DNA of 64,000 nucleotides from Thermoflexibacter ruber. Its GTDB lineage: Bacteria; Bacteroidota; Bacteroidia; Cytophagales; Thermoflexibacteraceae. The position numbers and the translations under genes are program-made. Every line of letters starts with the position of its first letter. Position 1 is the first letter of the stretch. Under the pieces are notes generated by a model. The model did not search any database, was not told where the DNA came from, and worked only from the letters and a program-made list of their open reading frames with translations. Below are positions 25,529 through 33,776 of this stretch, in pieces. Location: assembly GCF_900113045.1 (NCBI RefSeq), contig NZ_FONY01000021.1, positions 31,537-95,536 of the forward strand. The letters are read 5' to 3'.

Positions 25529-26152
25529 ATGGTACGCAGTTTTTTTATGCTTTTGTGGGCAAGTTTGTATTTTCTTTTTGGGGCTTTGGCTCAGTCAGAC
25601 AAACCGGGATTTAAAATTACGACATGGACAAAACCTGCTGAGTGTCAAGGCAGAGGGAGTAATTTTGAAATAGGGTATGTTTTCTCTCCCTTGGGTAAGG
25701 AGGTGGAGATAGCTTTGTATTTACAATTAGAGGACGGTAGTTGGGCGGTAAAAAAGTATTTGACTAAAAGTTTTGGTTATTTTAAGATAGATGCAAGGAG
25801 TTGTCAATATACAGGGAATCATTATGGCTTTGCTAAATATACAGATGATAAAGAGAGCAGATTCCCTACCGAAGAGGCAGTAAGGCAACAGCATGAAGCC
25901 TCTGACCAGACGCCTCAATTTAGAATTTATGAGCAGATAGAAAATCCAGACTGTAAGGGAGTAAGGCTGGAGACGGGCTATGTGTATTCGCCTAAGGGGA
26001 CAAAAGTGGCTATCGTACTCTCCTTAGAAAGATTAGATGGCTCTTGGACAAAAAAGCATTATACTTTTTTTGGTACAGGAATTATGGACTTGGCTTTGCA
26101 AGACTGTAACTTTACAGGAAACTTCAAAGCAGAGGTAAAATACATAGAATAA
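25529..26152 (+). CDS. Secreted protein with two internal repeats
   Basis: A 207-residue exported protein with signal peptide ending near GALAQS. The mature part is two copies of one domain, at about residues 28-108 and 128-207. Each copy has one Cys near its start (PAECQGR; NPDCKGV), then GYVFSP/GYVYSP, a DGSW segment and a second Cys followed by TGN (SCQYTGN; DCNFTGN). Each copy probably has one disulfide and a beta-rich fold. No family is recognised. It stands alone between divergent hldD and convergent pyrB. Confidence 0.8.
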   Translation: MVRSFFMLLWASLYFLFGALAQSDKPGFKITTWTKPAECQGRGSNFEIGYVFSPLGKEVEIALYLQLEDGSWAVKKYLTKSFGYFKIDARSCQYTGNHYGFAKYTDDKESRFPTEEAVRQQHEASDQTPQFRIYEQIENPDCKGVRLETGYVYSPKGTKVAIVLSLERLDGSWTKKHYTFFGTGIMDLALQDCNFTGNFKAEVKYIE

Positions 26153-26168
26153 GCAAGTATTGACTTTA

Positions 26169-27098
26169 TTAGTCAAAAGGTTTGCTTTTTTGTGCTAAAA
26201 GATACAGTACAGCCATACGTACTGCTACTCCGTTTTCTACTTGTTGGAGAATAATAGAATGAGATGAATCCGCCACATCGCTGGTTATTTCTACTCCCCT
26301 ATTAATCGGACCGGGGTGCATAATAACGATTTCTCTATCCAACTTCTCTAATAAAGTTTTATTGATGCCATAGTAAAGAGCATACTCTCTCAAAGAAGGG
26401 AAATTCTGTGCTTGCTGACGCTCTAATTGGATTCGGAGTACATTGGCTACATCGCACCACTGCAAAGCACGCAATACTTGATGCTCTACTTTAACTCCTA
26501 AATCTTTCATGTATTTGGGAATGAGTGTACTGGGTCCGCAGACCATTACCTCTGCGCCTAATTTTTGTAAAGCAAAAATATTGGAAAGAGCCACTCTTGA
26601 ATGTGAAATATCACCTATAATCGCTATTTTTTTCCCTCTGATTTCTCCTAATTTTTCGCGCATAGAGAAAGCATCTAACAGGGCTTGTGTAGGGTGTTCG
26701 TGTGTGCCATCGCCTGCATTGATGATGTTAGCTTGAATGTGCTTTGCTAAGAAATGAGGGGCACCGGGGCTGGCGTGCCGCATGACTATCATATCTACTT
26801 TCATCGCCAAAATATTATTAACAGTATCCAAGAGCGTTTCCCCTTTTTTCACGGAACTACCCGAAGCAGAAAAATTAATGACATCAGCAGAAAGGCGTTT
26901 CTCTGCCAACTCAAAAGAAAGGCGAGTACGGGTGGAATTCTCAAAAAAAACATTGGCAATCGTCATATCGCGAAGTGAAGGAACTTTTTTGATAGGACGA
27001 TTGATGACTTCCTTGAAGGTACTTGCCGTTTCCAAAATAAGTTCTATGTCCTTTAATGTAAGGTCTTTGATTCCAAGTAAGTGATTTACAGAAAGCAT
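26169..27098 (-). CDS. pyrB: Aspartate carbamoyltransferase catalytic subunit
   Basis: A 309-residue enzyme that joins carbamoyl phosphate and L-aspartate in pyrimidine synthesis. The carbamoyl-phosphate site FFENSTRTRLSFELAEKRL (STRT, about residues 51-54) is present, as are SGSSVKKGETLLDT (Ser/Lys of the neighbouring-subunit loop), HPTQALLDAFSMRE and the late MHPGPINRGVEI loop. The ATG at 27098 was used rather than a TTG four codons earlier. A TACCTTTG promoter element lies at 27130-27137. No pyrI is nearby, so the enzyme may lack a regulatory subunit. Confidence 0.97.
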   Translation of the reverse strand: MLSVNHLLGIKDLTLKDIELILETASTFKEVINRPIKKVPSLRDMTIANVFFENSTRTRLSFELAEKRLSADVINFSASGSSVKKGETLLDTVNNILAMKVDMIVMRHASPGAPHFLAKHIQANIINAGDGTHEHPTQALLDAFSMREKLGEIRGKKIAIIGDISHSRVALSNIFALQKLGAEVMVCGPSTLIPKYMKDLGVKVEHQVLRALQWCDVANVLRIQLERQQAQNFPSLREYALYYGINKTLLEKLDREIVIMHPGPINRGVEITSDVADSSHSIILQQVENGVAVRMAVLYLLAQKSKPFD

Positions 27099-27249
27099 AA
27101 TTGATAGCAATTTTTAAATAAATCACTTGCAAAGGTAGGATAAAAATAAAAAATTGTAAGTTATCTAATTGAAATTTAAAGACAAATCCTTATAATAGCA
27201 GGTGCAAAAGTTAAAATTTGCTCCACAGCCTTATAAAACTTAATCTCCT

Positions 27250-27768
27250 ATGAGCAGTATCTCCAAAAAAAAAGAAATCAATCACGTAAAAAAACATCAA
27301 CTTATCGTTTTTAAGTTAGAAGGTCAGGAATATGCCTTATTTATAGACCAGATTAAGGAAGTGGTCATTACCCCTGCGCTTACTCCTGTCCCTCTTACGC
27401 CTCCGTATATCAAGGGAGTAGCTAACATTCGGGGAGAGATTTTAGCAATGATAGACTTGGTAGAGCGATTTGAGTTGAAAAAACAAGGACAGGAATCTAC
27501 TCCTAAAAAGTTGAACTTTACCTTAGTGATTGCAGATGAAGAAAAAAAAATGGGACTGCTCGTAGAAGAACTGCCTCAGACGCTCAATGTATTAGAAACA
27601 GATATGATACAACCTTCACTTATCTATCAAACAGAGGAAGAGAAAAACTATATCCAGTTCATCGTAAGGTTACAATCAAAGGAAAATACACAAAGACTAA
27701 TCATTGTAATAGATTTGAACAAAATTATATTGAAGGAAGAAGTAAACTCAACTTTAACTAATTTTTAA
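27250..27768 (+). CDS. cheW: CheW-like chemotaxis adaptor
   Basis: A 172-residue protein made of one CheW domain, which couples receptors to the CheA kinase. Typical segments: LIVFKLEGQEYALFIDQIKEVV, LTPVPLTPPYIKGVANIRGEILAMIDL (the conserved G-x-x-N-x-R-G-x-I-x-P-x-x-x-L type element) and MGLLVEEL near the middle. It is the first gene of a tight cheW-cheY-cheB cluster; cheY follows after 21 nt. No CheA, CheR or receptor gene is in the window. The link to gliding or pili is inference. Confidence 0.93.
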   Translation: MSSISKKKEINHVKKHQLIVFKLEGQEYALFIDQIKEVVITPALTPVPLTPPYIKGVANIRGEILAMIDLVERFELKKQGQESTPKKLNFTLVIADEEKKMGLLVEELPQTLNVLETDMIQPSLIYQTEEEKNYIQFIVRLQSKENTQRLIIVIDLNKIILKEEVNSTLTNF

Positions 27769-27789
27769 AACCTAATAAAAACATTCAAC

Positions 27790-28149
27790 ATGAGTAAAAA
27801 AGTCCTGATAGTAGATGATTCATTATACATGCGCACTATTATCAAAGATGCCCTAAGCGAGGCAGGTTATGAAATCATTGGGCAAGCGGCCAATGGAGAA
27901 TCCGCTATAGACATGGCTTTGGAACTCCAGCCTGACATTATTACCTTAGATAATATCTTGCCTGATATGTTGGGGTTAGACATCTTAAGAACTTTGAAAG
28001 AAGAAGGTCTGGCATCTAAGATACTGATGATTAGTGCCGTAGGTCAGCAGTCTGTTATAGAAGAAGGATTGAAACTCGGGGCGGAGAGCTATATAGTCAA
28101 GCCATTCTCCTCAGAGCAGCTTTTAGAAGCAGTCAAAAAGTTATCCTAA
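27790..28149 (+). CDS. CheY-like single-domain response regulator
   Basis: A 119-residue receiver domain and nothing else. The acidic pair is in VDDSLYM, the phosphorylatable Asp in ITLDNILPDMLG (about residue 54), Ser in LMISAVG and Lys in YIVKPFSS. It is full length, with no output domain. It sits 21 nt after cheW and 15 nt before cheB, so it should be the phosphorylated messenger of the same chemotaxis-like pathway. Confidence 0.93.
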   Translation: MSKKVLIVDDSLYMRTIIKDALSEAGYEIIGQAANGESAIDMALELQPDIITLDNILPDMLGLDILRTLKEEGLASKILMISAVGQQSVIEEGLKLGAESYIVKPFSSEQLLEAVKKLS

Positions 28150-28164
28150 AATTTGATAGGAATA

Positions 28165-29223
28165 ATGATGGTAGCTGAAAGTCCTAAGTTGATTCGGGTA
28201 TTGGTAGTGGACGACTCGAGCTTTATGCGTCTGATAGTTAGTGATATTTTGCAGCAGGATAGTCAAATAATTATAGTAGATACAGCCAAAGACGGTCAGG
28301 AAGCCTATCAAAAAACTTTGATGCTCAAACCCGATGTGATAGTATTGGATATAGTCATGCAAGATTACGACGGGCTGTATGCTGTAAAAAAAATCATGCA
28401 AGAAATTCCTACCCCCATCATTATTCTGAGTTCCGAAGGCAATGTACACCCTGAGGTGGTTGTAGAAGCCTTAAATGCCGGGGCAGTAAGTTTTGTCAAT
28501 AAACCCAGAGGCATACTTCAGTCAAAAATCAGAGAAATAGAGCATCTACTCATAGAAAAAGTCAAAATTGCTGCTCAAGTACCTTCTACTAAACTTATCC
28601 ATTCTTTAAAAAGTACGAATAACCACCCTCATACTTTTGATAGTCGTACTGTCTATGAAATAGTTGTTGTGGGGGCATCTACGGGGGGGACAGGCGCAGT
28701 AGAGCATATCTTGCTCAACCTTCCTAACAATTTTCCTTTGCCCATACTCATTGCTCAGCATATTCCAGAAAAGTTTGTTCATTCCTTTGCCCAAAGATTA
28801 GATAAGTTAGTTTCCCTCCATGTAAAAGTAGCTAATGAAAACGAATATTTGGAAGCAGGGATAGTATATATTGCCCCGTGTCATGCTAATACAGAAATCA
28901 AAAAAAATCTCCCTACTGAAAAACTGAGTATTACTTTGACACATGAGCAATTTCCGCAACACAATTACCCCTCGATAGACTGTCTAATGCTCTCCACTGC
29001 CACAGTTTGCCAACATAAAGCGATTGGCATTTTGCTAACAGGCATGGGCAAAGACGGCGCAAAAGGTTTAGTAGCTATGCACCAAGCAGGAGCGTTTACT
29101 ATTGCCCAAGATGAAAAAACAAGCATCGTTTTTGGTATGCCAAAGGCTGCCATAGAAGAAGGTGGAGTAAGCCAAGTACTACCTTTGAATGAGATAGCAC
29201 AGTTCGTAGTGGGTTGCTTGTAA
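28165..29223 (+). CDS. cheB: Chemotaxis response regulator protein-glutamate methylesterase
   Basis: A 352-residue CheB. A receiver domain covers about 10-125 (VDDSSFMR, phospho-acceptor Asp in VIVLDIVMQDYDG, Lys in FVNKPRG). After a linker comes the methylesterase domain: VVGASTGG with the nucleophile Ser, IAQHIPEKF with the catalytic His and GMGKDGAKG with the catalytic Asp, so it should be active on methylated receptors. The start is ATG 28165 or 28168; an in-frame TTG at 28153 overlaps the region just after cheY and is less likely. It is convergent with the MaoC gene. Confidence 0.95.
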   Translation: MMVAESPKLIRVLVVDDSSFMRLIVSDILQQDSQIIIVDTAKDGQEAYQKTLMLKPDVIVLDIVMQDYDGLYAVKKIMQEIPTPIIILSSEGNVHPEVVVEALNAGAVSFVNKPRGILQSKIREIEHLLIEKVKIAAQVPSTKLIHSLKSTNNHPHTFDSRTVYEIVVVGASTGGTGAVEHILLNLPNNFPLPILIAQHIPEKFVHSFAQRLDKLVSLHVKVANENEYLEAGIVYIAPCHANTEIKKNLPTEKLSITLTHEQFPQHNYPSIDCLMLSTATVCQHKAIGILLTGMGKDGAKGLVAMHQAGAFTIAQDEKTSIVFGMPKAAIEEGGVSQVLPLNEIAQFVVGCL

Positions 29224-29263
29224 AAGTTTCAAAGAATTTGCACTTTTATTGGATACCCAGCTA

Positions 29264-29683
29264 TTAAAATCTCTGTTCGTTGAGTATTTCCGCAGTTCCG
29301 TCTATGGTCATTTTGCCTGTAGTTTTGTCTACGACTTGAGTCTGCAAAATGCCTTTGTGCTTTTGAGTATCTATTTCTTTTACCGTCACTACGGCTTCAT
29401 AGACTGTATCTACAAACATAGGTCTTAAAAATTTCATTTCTTGACGCAAATAAATAGAACCTGCACCGGGAAAGATTGTACCTAAGATTTTAGAAAAAAT
29501 ACTTCCCCCTAAAAAGCCGTGAATAATGGGTTTTTTGAACATAGTTTTAGATGCAAACTCAGTATCCCAGTGCAAAGGGTTGTCGTCCCCAGAAACTTGC
29601 ATAAATAAATTGACCTGTTCTTGGGAAAAAGAAAAAGTATGCTTGAATACTTCGCCCGCCTGAATAGTTGTTGGTGTAGTCAT
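29264..29683 (-). CDS. MaoC-like hot-dog fold hydratase
   Basis: A 139-residue single hot-dog domain protein. The (R)-specific enoyl-CoA hydratase motif is visible in VSGDDNPLHWD (Asp and His, about residues 31-36) followed by FKKPIIHGFLGGSIFSKIL. This fits hydration of trans-2-enoyl-CoA or a related acyl-thioester step. Substrate is unknown and no fatty-acid genes are adjacent. It is divergent from the cobalamin adenosyltransferase gene, with 82 nt between them. Confidence 0.88.
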   Translation of the reverse strand: MTTPTTIQAGEVFKHTFSFSQEQVNLFMQVSGDDNPLHWDTEFASKTMFKKPIIHGFLGGSIFSKILGTIFPGAGSIYLRQEMKFLRPMFVDTVYEAVVTVKEIDTQKHKGILQTQVVDKTTGKMTIDGTAEILNEQRF

Positions 29684-29765
29684 GTTAGATGAAACCTTTT
29701 TATGAAAATTGAATTATCTTTGAACCAAAATTACCACAATTTAATAAAGAACTTTAAACAAAATC

Positions 29766-30320
29766 ATGAAGATTTACACAAAAACAGGCGATAAAGGAGA
29801 TACTTCTTTGGTATATGGGACGCGAGTCCGCAAAAATGATATGCGTATAGATAGCTATGGTACAGTAGATGAACTCAACGCCTACATAGGTTTGCTACGC
29901 GACCAAGCAGTAAATGAGCTAAGAAAAGATATTTTAAAAGAAATACAAGACCGACTTTTTACTATTGGGGCTTCTTTGGCTACCGAGCCTAATAAAGACC
30001 GCAAAAAAATTCCTGATTTATACGAAACTGATGTAGAACTCTTGGAAAAAGAAATGGATAAAATGGATGCTGCTCTTCCTGAACTGCGTCATTTTGTCCT
30101 GCCGGGTGGACATGAGTCAGTTTCTTTTTGCCACGTAGCGCGTACAGTATGTCGTAGGGCAGAGCGGATTTGCGTTGCACTCAGTCGTGAAGTAGAAGTA
30201 GATGATTTGATTATCAAATACCTCAATCGTCTTTCTGATTACTTGTTTGTCCTATCGCGCAAAATGGCGCAAGAACTCAACGTAGAAGAAGTAAAATGGA
30301 TTCCAAGAGTACATAAATAG
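29766..30320 (+). CDS. Cob(I)alamin adenosyltransferase, PduO type
   Basis: A 184-residue helical enzyme that transfers the adenosyl group of ATP to cob(I)alamin, giving coenzyme B12. The ATP-binding N-terminus MKIYTKTGDKGDTSLVYGTRV is diagnostic, with SYGTVDELNAYIGLLRD, LPGGHESVSFCHVARTVCRRAER and the terminal LNRLSDYLFVLSRKMAQE. Full length. A TATCTTTG promoter element lies at 29715-29722. No cobalamin riboswitch could be recognised in the 82-nt upstream gap, and no B12-dependent enzyme is nearby. Confidence 0.95.
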   Translation: MKIYTKTGDKGDTSLVYGTRVRKNDMRIDSYGTVDELNAYIGLLRDQAVNELRKDILKEIQDRLFTIGASLATEPNKDRKKIPDLYETDVELLEKEMDKMDAALPELRHFVLPGGHESVSFCHVARTVCRRAERICVALSREVEVDDLIIKYLNRLSDYLFVLSRKMAQELNVEEVKWIPRVHK

Positions 30321-30464
30321 CTATTTTTATTTTGACTGATTACAAATTATCCTTTCCATGAACAATTTAAAAGTTTTCTTTGTATAGATATGAGATTGGT
30401 TAAAAGTTTAATTTTTATTTAACCAATTTTAATTTTGGCTTAGACTAAAAAATTTCAAATACAC

Positions 30465-30998
30465 ATGGAAACTATCATTACAAAAAAGACTTCACTTTTA
30501 AGTGAAACTGAAAGCAAACTCAACAAGCAAGTCCGCATGGAAGGGCTTTCTGCTTTTTACTATCTCTCTATGGCGTCTTGGTGTGAAACCAGAGGCTATC
30601 TTGGCTCTGCAAAGTTCCTCTATGACCACTTTGAGGAAGAGAAAAAACACATGATGAAGTTAATTAGGTACATCAACGAAGCGGGTGGACATGCCCTTGC
30701 TCCTGAGATTACCAATCTAAAATACGAATATAATTCTTTGAGAGAACTTTTTGAGCATGTATTGGAGCATGAAATTGCTGTAAGCAGGGCGATTAACAAC
30801 CTCACTGATTACTGCTTCGGTGTGAAAGACTTTGCTACTTTTACTTTCTTGCAGTGGTATGTAAGCGAGCAGAGAGAAGAAGAAAACGTGGCTCGTAGGA
30901 TTTTAGAACTTTTTGACATCATTACCGAGCAGGGACAGGGCATGTGGGAAATAGATAAGCAAATAGGGAAACTGGCAGAGCAAATTGCCAAAGATTAA
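30465..30998 (+). CDS. Ferritin
   Basis: A 177-residue non-haem ferritin, a cage protein that oxidises and stores iron. The four-helix bundle carries the ferroxidase residues: Glu in EGLSAFYYLSMASWCE, the pair in HFEEEKKHMMKLI and Glu/Gln in WYVSEQREEE. Full length, typical bacterial FtnA type. A TAATTTTG element at 30430-30437 could be its promoter. No Fur-like site was identified. It ends at a bidirectional hairpin shared with HU. Confidence 0.95.
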   Translation: METIITKKTSLLSETESKLNKQVRMEGLSAFYYLSMASWCETRGYLGSAKFLYDHFEEEKKHMMKLIRYINEAGGHALAPEITNLKYEYNSLRELFEHVLEHEIAVSRAINNLTDYCFGVKDFATFTFLQWYVSEQREEENVARRILELFDIITEQGQGMWEIDKQIGKLAEQIAKD

Positions 30999-31014
30999 TC
31001 TAATTTAATCGCAA

Positions 31015-31055
31015 AAAACATTATAAGGTGATGCGATATTCCCTTATAATGTTTT
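31015..31055. terminator. Bidirectional terminator between ferritin and HU genes
   Basis: ACATTATAAGG (31019-31029) pairs with CCTTATAATGT (31042-31052) around a 12-13-nt loop, flanked by A-run and T-run. It is placed between convergent genes. Confidence 0.8.
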
Positions 31056-31081
31056 GCTAAATATGCAAGTACAACCTACTA

Positions 31082-31384
31082 CTATTTGTTAGCAAGTTTT
31101 ACTCTGTCGCTTTTCTTTACTTCTTCTACAAAAGATTTAGAAGGTTTGAAAGCAGGAATAAAGTGTTCAGCTATCTCAATTCGCTGATTTTTAGATATAT
31201 TTCTACCTACTTTCTTTGCGCGTTTCTTATTGATGAAGCTACCAAAGCCCCTAACATAGATGTTTTCACCTTCTACCATGTTGCTTTTCACTACCTTGAA
31301 GAACGCTTCAACTGTTGTTGAAACATCTTCTTTGCTGATGCCTGTTTTTTCAGCTATCTGAGCGATAATATCTGCCTTTGTCAC
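31082..31384 (-). CDS. HU/IHF-family DNA-binding protein
   Basis: A 100-residue histone-like protein that bends DNA. The N-terminal helices (MTKADIIAQIAEKTGISKEDV, VEAFFKVV) and the beta arm (IYVRGFGSFINKKRAKKVGRN, then ISKNQRIEIAEHFIPAFKPSKSF) are typical; the arm tip reads GRNISKNQRI rather than the common GRNPxTG. It starts at GTG (31384); no ATG fits. A well-formed promoter lies 64-93 nt upstream. Whether it acts as HU or IHF-like cannot be decided. Confidence 0.93.
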   Translation of the reverse strand: MTKADIIAQIAEKTGISKEDVSTTVEAFFKVVKSNMVEGENIYVRGFGSFINKKRAKKVGRNISKNQRIEIAEHFIPAFKPSKSFVEEVKKSDRVKLANK

Positions 31385-31447
31385 GTTCTTAGTAATTTAA
31401 GTTAAAAAAAATGGTTAATACACTATAAATCAATCCATTTGATATTG

Positions 31448-31477
31448 CAAAGTTAAAACTGTATTTTTTATATGCAA
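31448..31477 (-). promoter_or_regulatory. Bacteroidota-type promoter of the HU gene
   Basis: On the minus strand TTG at 31475-31477 and TAACTTTG at 31448-31455, with a 19-nt spacer. This is one of the best consensus matches in the window. Confidence 0.75.
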
Positions 31478-31516
31478 AAGTTTTGACAGATATTTTTTTT
31501 TATAAATTTCAGAAAA

Positions 31517-31975
31517 TCACGTAGGTAGCTTATAAGGTAGGTATTTCTCCACATTTTGACCGTATCGGTGAATATCTCTGACTATGGTAGAACTAATATA
31601 AGCAAGTTCAGGTGAGGTAATAAGTAAAATAGTTTCTAATTCTGGGTATATGTTTTTGTTGATTTGGGCAATGCTATTTTCATACTCAAAGTCAGTAGTA
31701 TTGCGAAGTCCACGCAGCAAGTACTTTGCTCCCAACTTCTTTGCAAAACCTGCCGTCAGCCCTACAAAGCTTTCTACTCGCACATTGTCATACTCTTTGA
31801 AAGCCTCTTTGATGCAGTGAATCATCGTTTCTATAGGAAAATATCTTTGCTTTTGGCTGTTATGCCCTATGCCTATCACAACTTCATCAACTATCTGCCT
31901 TCCTCTTAGTACAATGTCTTCATGTCCTTTAGTAAAAGGGTCAAACGAGCCGGGGAATAATGCAATTTTTTTCAT
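31517..31975 (-). CDS. coaD: Phosphopantetheine adenylyltransferase
   Basis: A 152-residue nucleotidyltransferase that makes dephospho-CoA from 4'-phosphopantetheine and ATP, the fourth step of CoA synthesis. Motifs: ALFPGSFDPFTKGHEDIVLRG (with the T/HxGH-type KGH nucleotide site), LLRGLRNTTDFEYE and the ISSTIVRDI element near the C-terminus. Full length. It lies 24 nt after the DUF3822 gene on the same strand, a common Bacteroidota pairing. Confidence 0.97.
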   Translation of the reverse strand: MKKIALFPGSFDPFTKGHEDIVLRGRQIVDEVVIGIGHNSQKQRYFPIETMIHCIKEAFKEYDNVRVESFVGLTAGFAKKLGAKYLLRGLRNTTDFEYENSIAQINKNIYPELETILLITSPELAYISSTIVRDIHRYGQNVEKYLPYKLPT

Positions 31976-31999
31976 CTTGTTCTTAATATTTACTATGTG

Positions 32000-32881
32000 T
32001 TAGCTCAGCCAAGTACCTACACTAAGTAAGTCAAAAATAGAATGTAGAGGTACTTCATCAAATTTGAATCCTATCTGTATAAACTTAGGTTTTTTCCCAA
32101 AATCTACCTGTTTGACATACTTGCGAATTTCTTGGGGAATCGCATCTTTTTCGGATACATCACCATACAATACAACAGAAATATCAGAAGGAAGTAGGTC
32201 TAACTTTTCAATAACAAGCAAGGAATAATAGACAAAATCTTTGGTAGAAAACACGGGAAAAGTATTTAAAAAGTGTAAGTTGCCCTGCTTAAATGAAAGT
32301 AAAGTCAGTTTTTTCTCACTTATTAATGCGTGCAGGTTTCTTGCTTCTAACTCGTTAGGCTCTGAGAGTACACCCTGCAAGAAAGCACTGTTTTCATGTA
32401 TGCAACTTACCTCTTGATAGGGGTATTTTCCCTTTACCCACCTCCATAGCTTTTGCTCAATAGCAAAAATACCAACTACTCTTTGTTGTGTGTGCAAGAA
32501 ATGATATACCTCTGAGGTATTCACAGAGAAATTTACATTGAGGCGTAGGAAATCTATTGCATTTTCTTTACTAAAAAATTCTTCAGGAACATAGCAAAAA
32601 GCAGGTAGCGTACTAATGAGGATTAGTTTTTTCCAATATCCTGCGGAAATAAAAGCATGGTCTTTGTATATCTGTTCTAAAGCCTGTATCAGTTCTACGT
32701 TCTCGCTTATTTCATATTTCTCATAGGCTAAACAGCGACGGGTAGAAGTATCAAAAACAGCAATGATAAACTGCTTAGCTGAAACTTTGAAACAAATGGC
32801 ATACTTGTAAATTTCATCTATGCTGAATTTATCATCTTTGATGTGCTTGACGAGGTGATAATGTGTGCTTGTTATTTCCAA
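32000..32881 (-). CDS. DUF3822 family protein
   Basis: A 293-residue cytosolic protein of the Bacteroidota family DUF3822, which is found upstream of coaD (often with rsmD). It has two similar halves with strands such as FIIAVFDTSTRRCLAYEKYE and LTLLSFKQGNLHFLNTFPV, which recall an actin/ASKHA-like fold, but no ATP-binding signature can be confirmed by eye. The start is TTG at 32881, because an in-frame TGA lies immediately upstream and no ATG is close. Function unknown; the link to CoA or RNA methylation is by neighbourhood only. Confidence 0.8.
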   Translation of the reverse strand: MEITSTHYHLVKHIKDDKFSIDEIYKYAICFKVSAKQFIIAVFDTSTRRCLAYEKYEISENVELIQALEQIYKDHAFISAGYWKKLILISTLPAFCYVPEEFFSKENAIDFLRLNVNFSVNTSEVYHFLHTQQRVVGIFAIEQKLWRWVKGKYPYQEVSCIHENSAFLQGVLSEPNELEARNLHALISEKKLTLLSFKQGNLHFLNTFPVFSTKDFVYYSLLVIEKLDLLPSDISVVLYGDVSEKDAIPQEIRKYVKQVDFGKKPKFIQIGFKFDEVPLHSIFDLLSVGTWLS

Positions 32882-32889
32882 TCAATCAA

Positions 32890-32956
32890 TTTGTGGTTTA
32901 TCAGTTTATGCTTGGTAGCTTGTGGTTTACAGTTCTAATAAACAATAAACCACAAA
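32890..32956. repeat. Inverted repeat TTTGTGGTTTA ... TAAACCACAAA
   Basis: TTTGTGGTTTA (32890-32900) recurs as TTGTGGTTTA (32920-32929) and again inverted as TAAACCACAAA (32946-32956). It fills the 100-bp gap between two same-strand genes and may form a hairpin terminating the gene at 32982-33620, or be a dispersed repeat. Confidence 0.5.
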
Positions 32957-32981
32957 CTGTTAATTACAAAATTAAAAAAGA

Positions 32982-33620
32982 TTAATCTTCCCAATTACCC
33001 GTAGTGGTAACTTCCTCTCTGCTTCCAAAGCGTAAGAACTTTCGCTTTCTGTTAGCATTGCTTTCTTTTCTTGCAATATCTACCGGGCAAGGGTCTATGA
33101 CTTCCAATACATCAACTAATACATTTCCTTTCTTCAGTTTACCTGCATACAAAAGAAACTGACAGTCCTTGCAAGAAGCGGGCTTCTCAAAATCTTCTAT
33201 ATCGCAGGTAGGTACTCTGGAAATATTATCAGGGTTGAAACTTGGGTATTTATCAGCGGGGAAGAGATATTTTTGCACATTTTCTCTGCCAAGCGTATCG
33301 TAGGTTACTCTTACGCTATCCCCCAAGTGCGACTGATTGGCTGGTCTTTGAATAATCGTTTCCTTTTTCTCTACTATATAGATAGTCCCATTTTTGATGA
33401 AGTTAGTAAGACTATCCCAACTGCCGCAATAGCGGCCATTGCTCAAAAGAAACCATTTTTGAACTTCTCTAATTTCTTTTAGGCGTTCTATTACCTTTGC
33501 CTCTGTCTTTTTAATATTTTCTGCTGTGTCTATATTTTTTTTGATACCTGCGTAAAGCAAATATCCTAAAATAACGATGACAGGAACTAACGCCCATGTA
33601 ATTATTGTAGTCTTTCTCAT
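32982..33620 (-). CDS. Hypothetical membrane-anchored protein
   Basis: A 212-residue protein with one N-terminal membrane helix (about 7-26, TIITWALVPVIVILGYLLYAG), followed by a helical stretch (about 30-55, IKKTEAKVIERLKEIREVQKWF) and a Cys-containing periplasmic part: Cys near GRYCGSW, TCDIEDF, ASCKDCQF and DPCPVD. The layout (helix, LKEIREVQKWFLLSNGRYCGSWDSL) recalls type IV pilin-like or pseudopilin proteins of Bacteroidota, but this is only a resemblance. It is on the same strand as DUF3822-coaD, 100 nt upstream across an inverted repeat. Confidence 0.7.
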   Translation of the reverse strand: MRKTTIITWALVPVIVILGYLLYAGIKKNIDTAENIKKTEAKVIERLKEIREVQKWFLLSNGRYCGSWDSLTNFIKNGTIYIVEKKETIIQRPANQSHLGDSVRVTYDTLGRENVQKYLFPADKYPSFNPDNISRVPTCDIEDFEKPASCKDCQFLLYAGKLKKGNVLVDVLEVIDPCPVDIARKESNANRKRKFLRFGSREEVTTTGNWED

Positions 33621-33776
33621 ATTTTAACTTTTTTAAAGGTGCAATTATAAAAAATTTTAGTCCAATTTAAAGTCAATGATTTAGTTTTTCTCGCCAATAT
33701 TACAGTAGAAATATTGTTTTTGCAAACATAATGTAAAAACGATAAGAAAAGATACAAATTGACACTTTTCCTTTAA

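Noticed and set aside
29221..29250. Terminator hairpin between cheB and the MaoC gene
   Set aside because: TAAAAGT/ACTTTTA can pair, but the 7-bp AT-rich stem with a 14-nt loop and no T-run is too weak to support.
29684..29765. Cobalamin riboswitch before the adenosyltransferase gene
   Set aside because: The gap is only 82 nt and shows a promoter element but no B12-box-like sequence.
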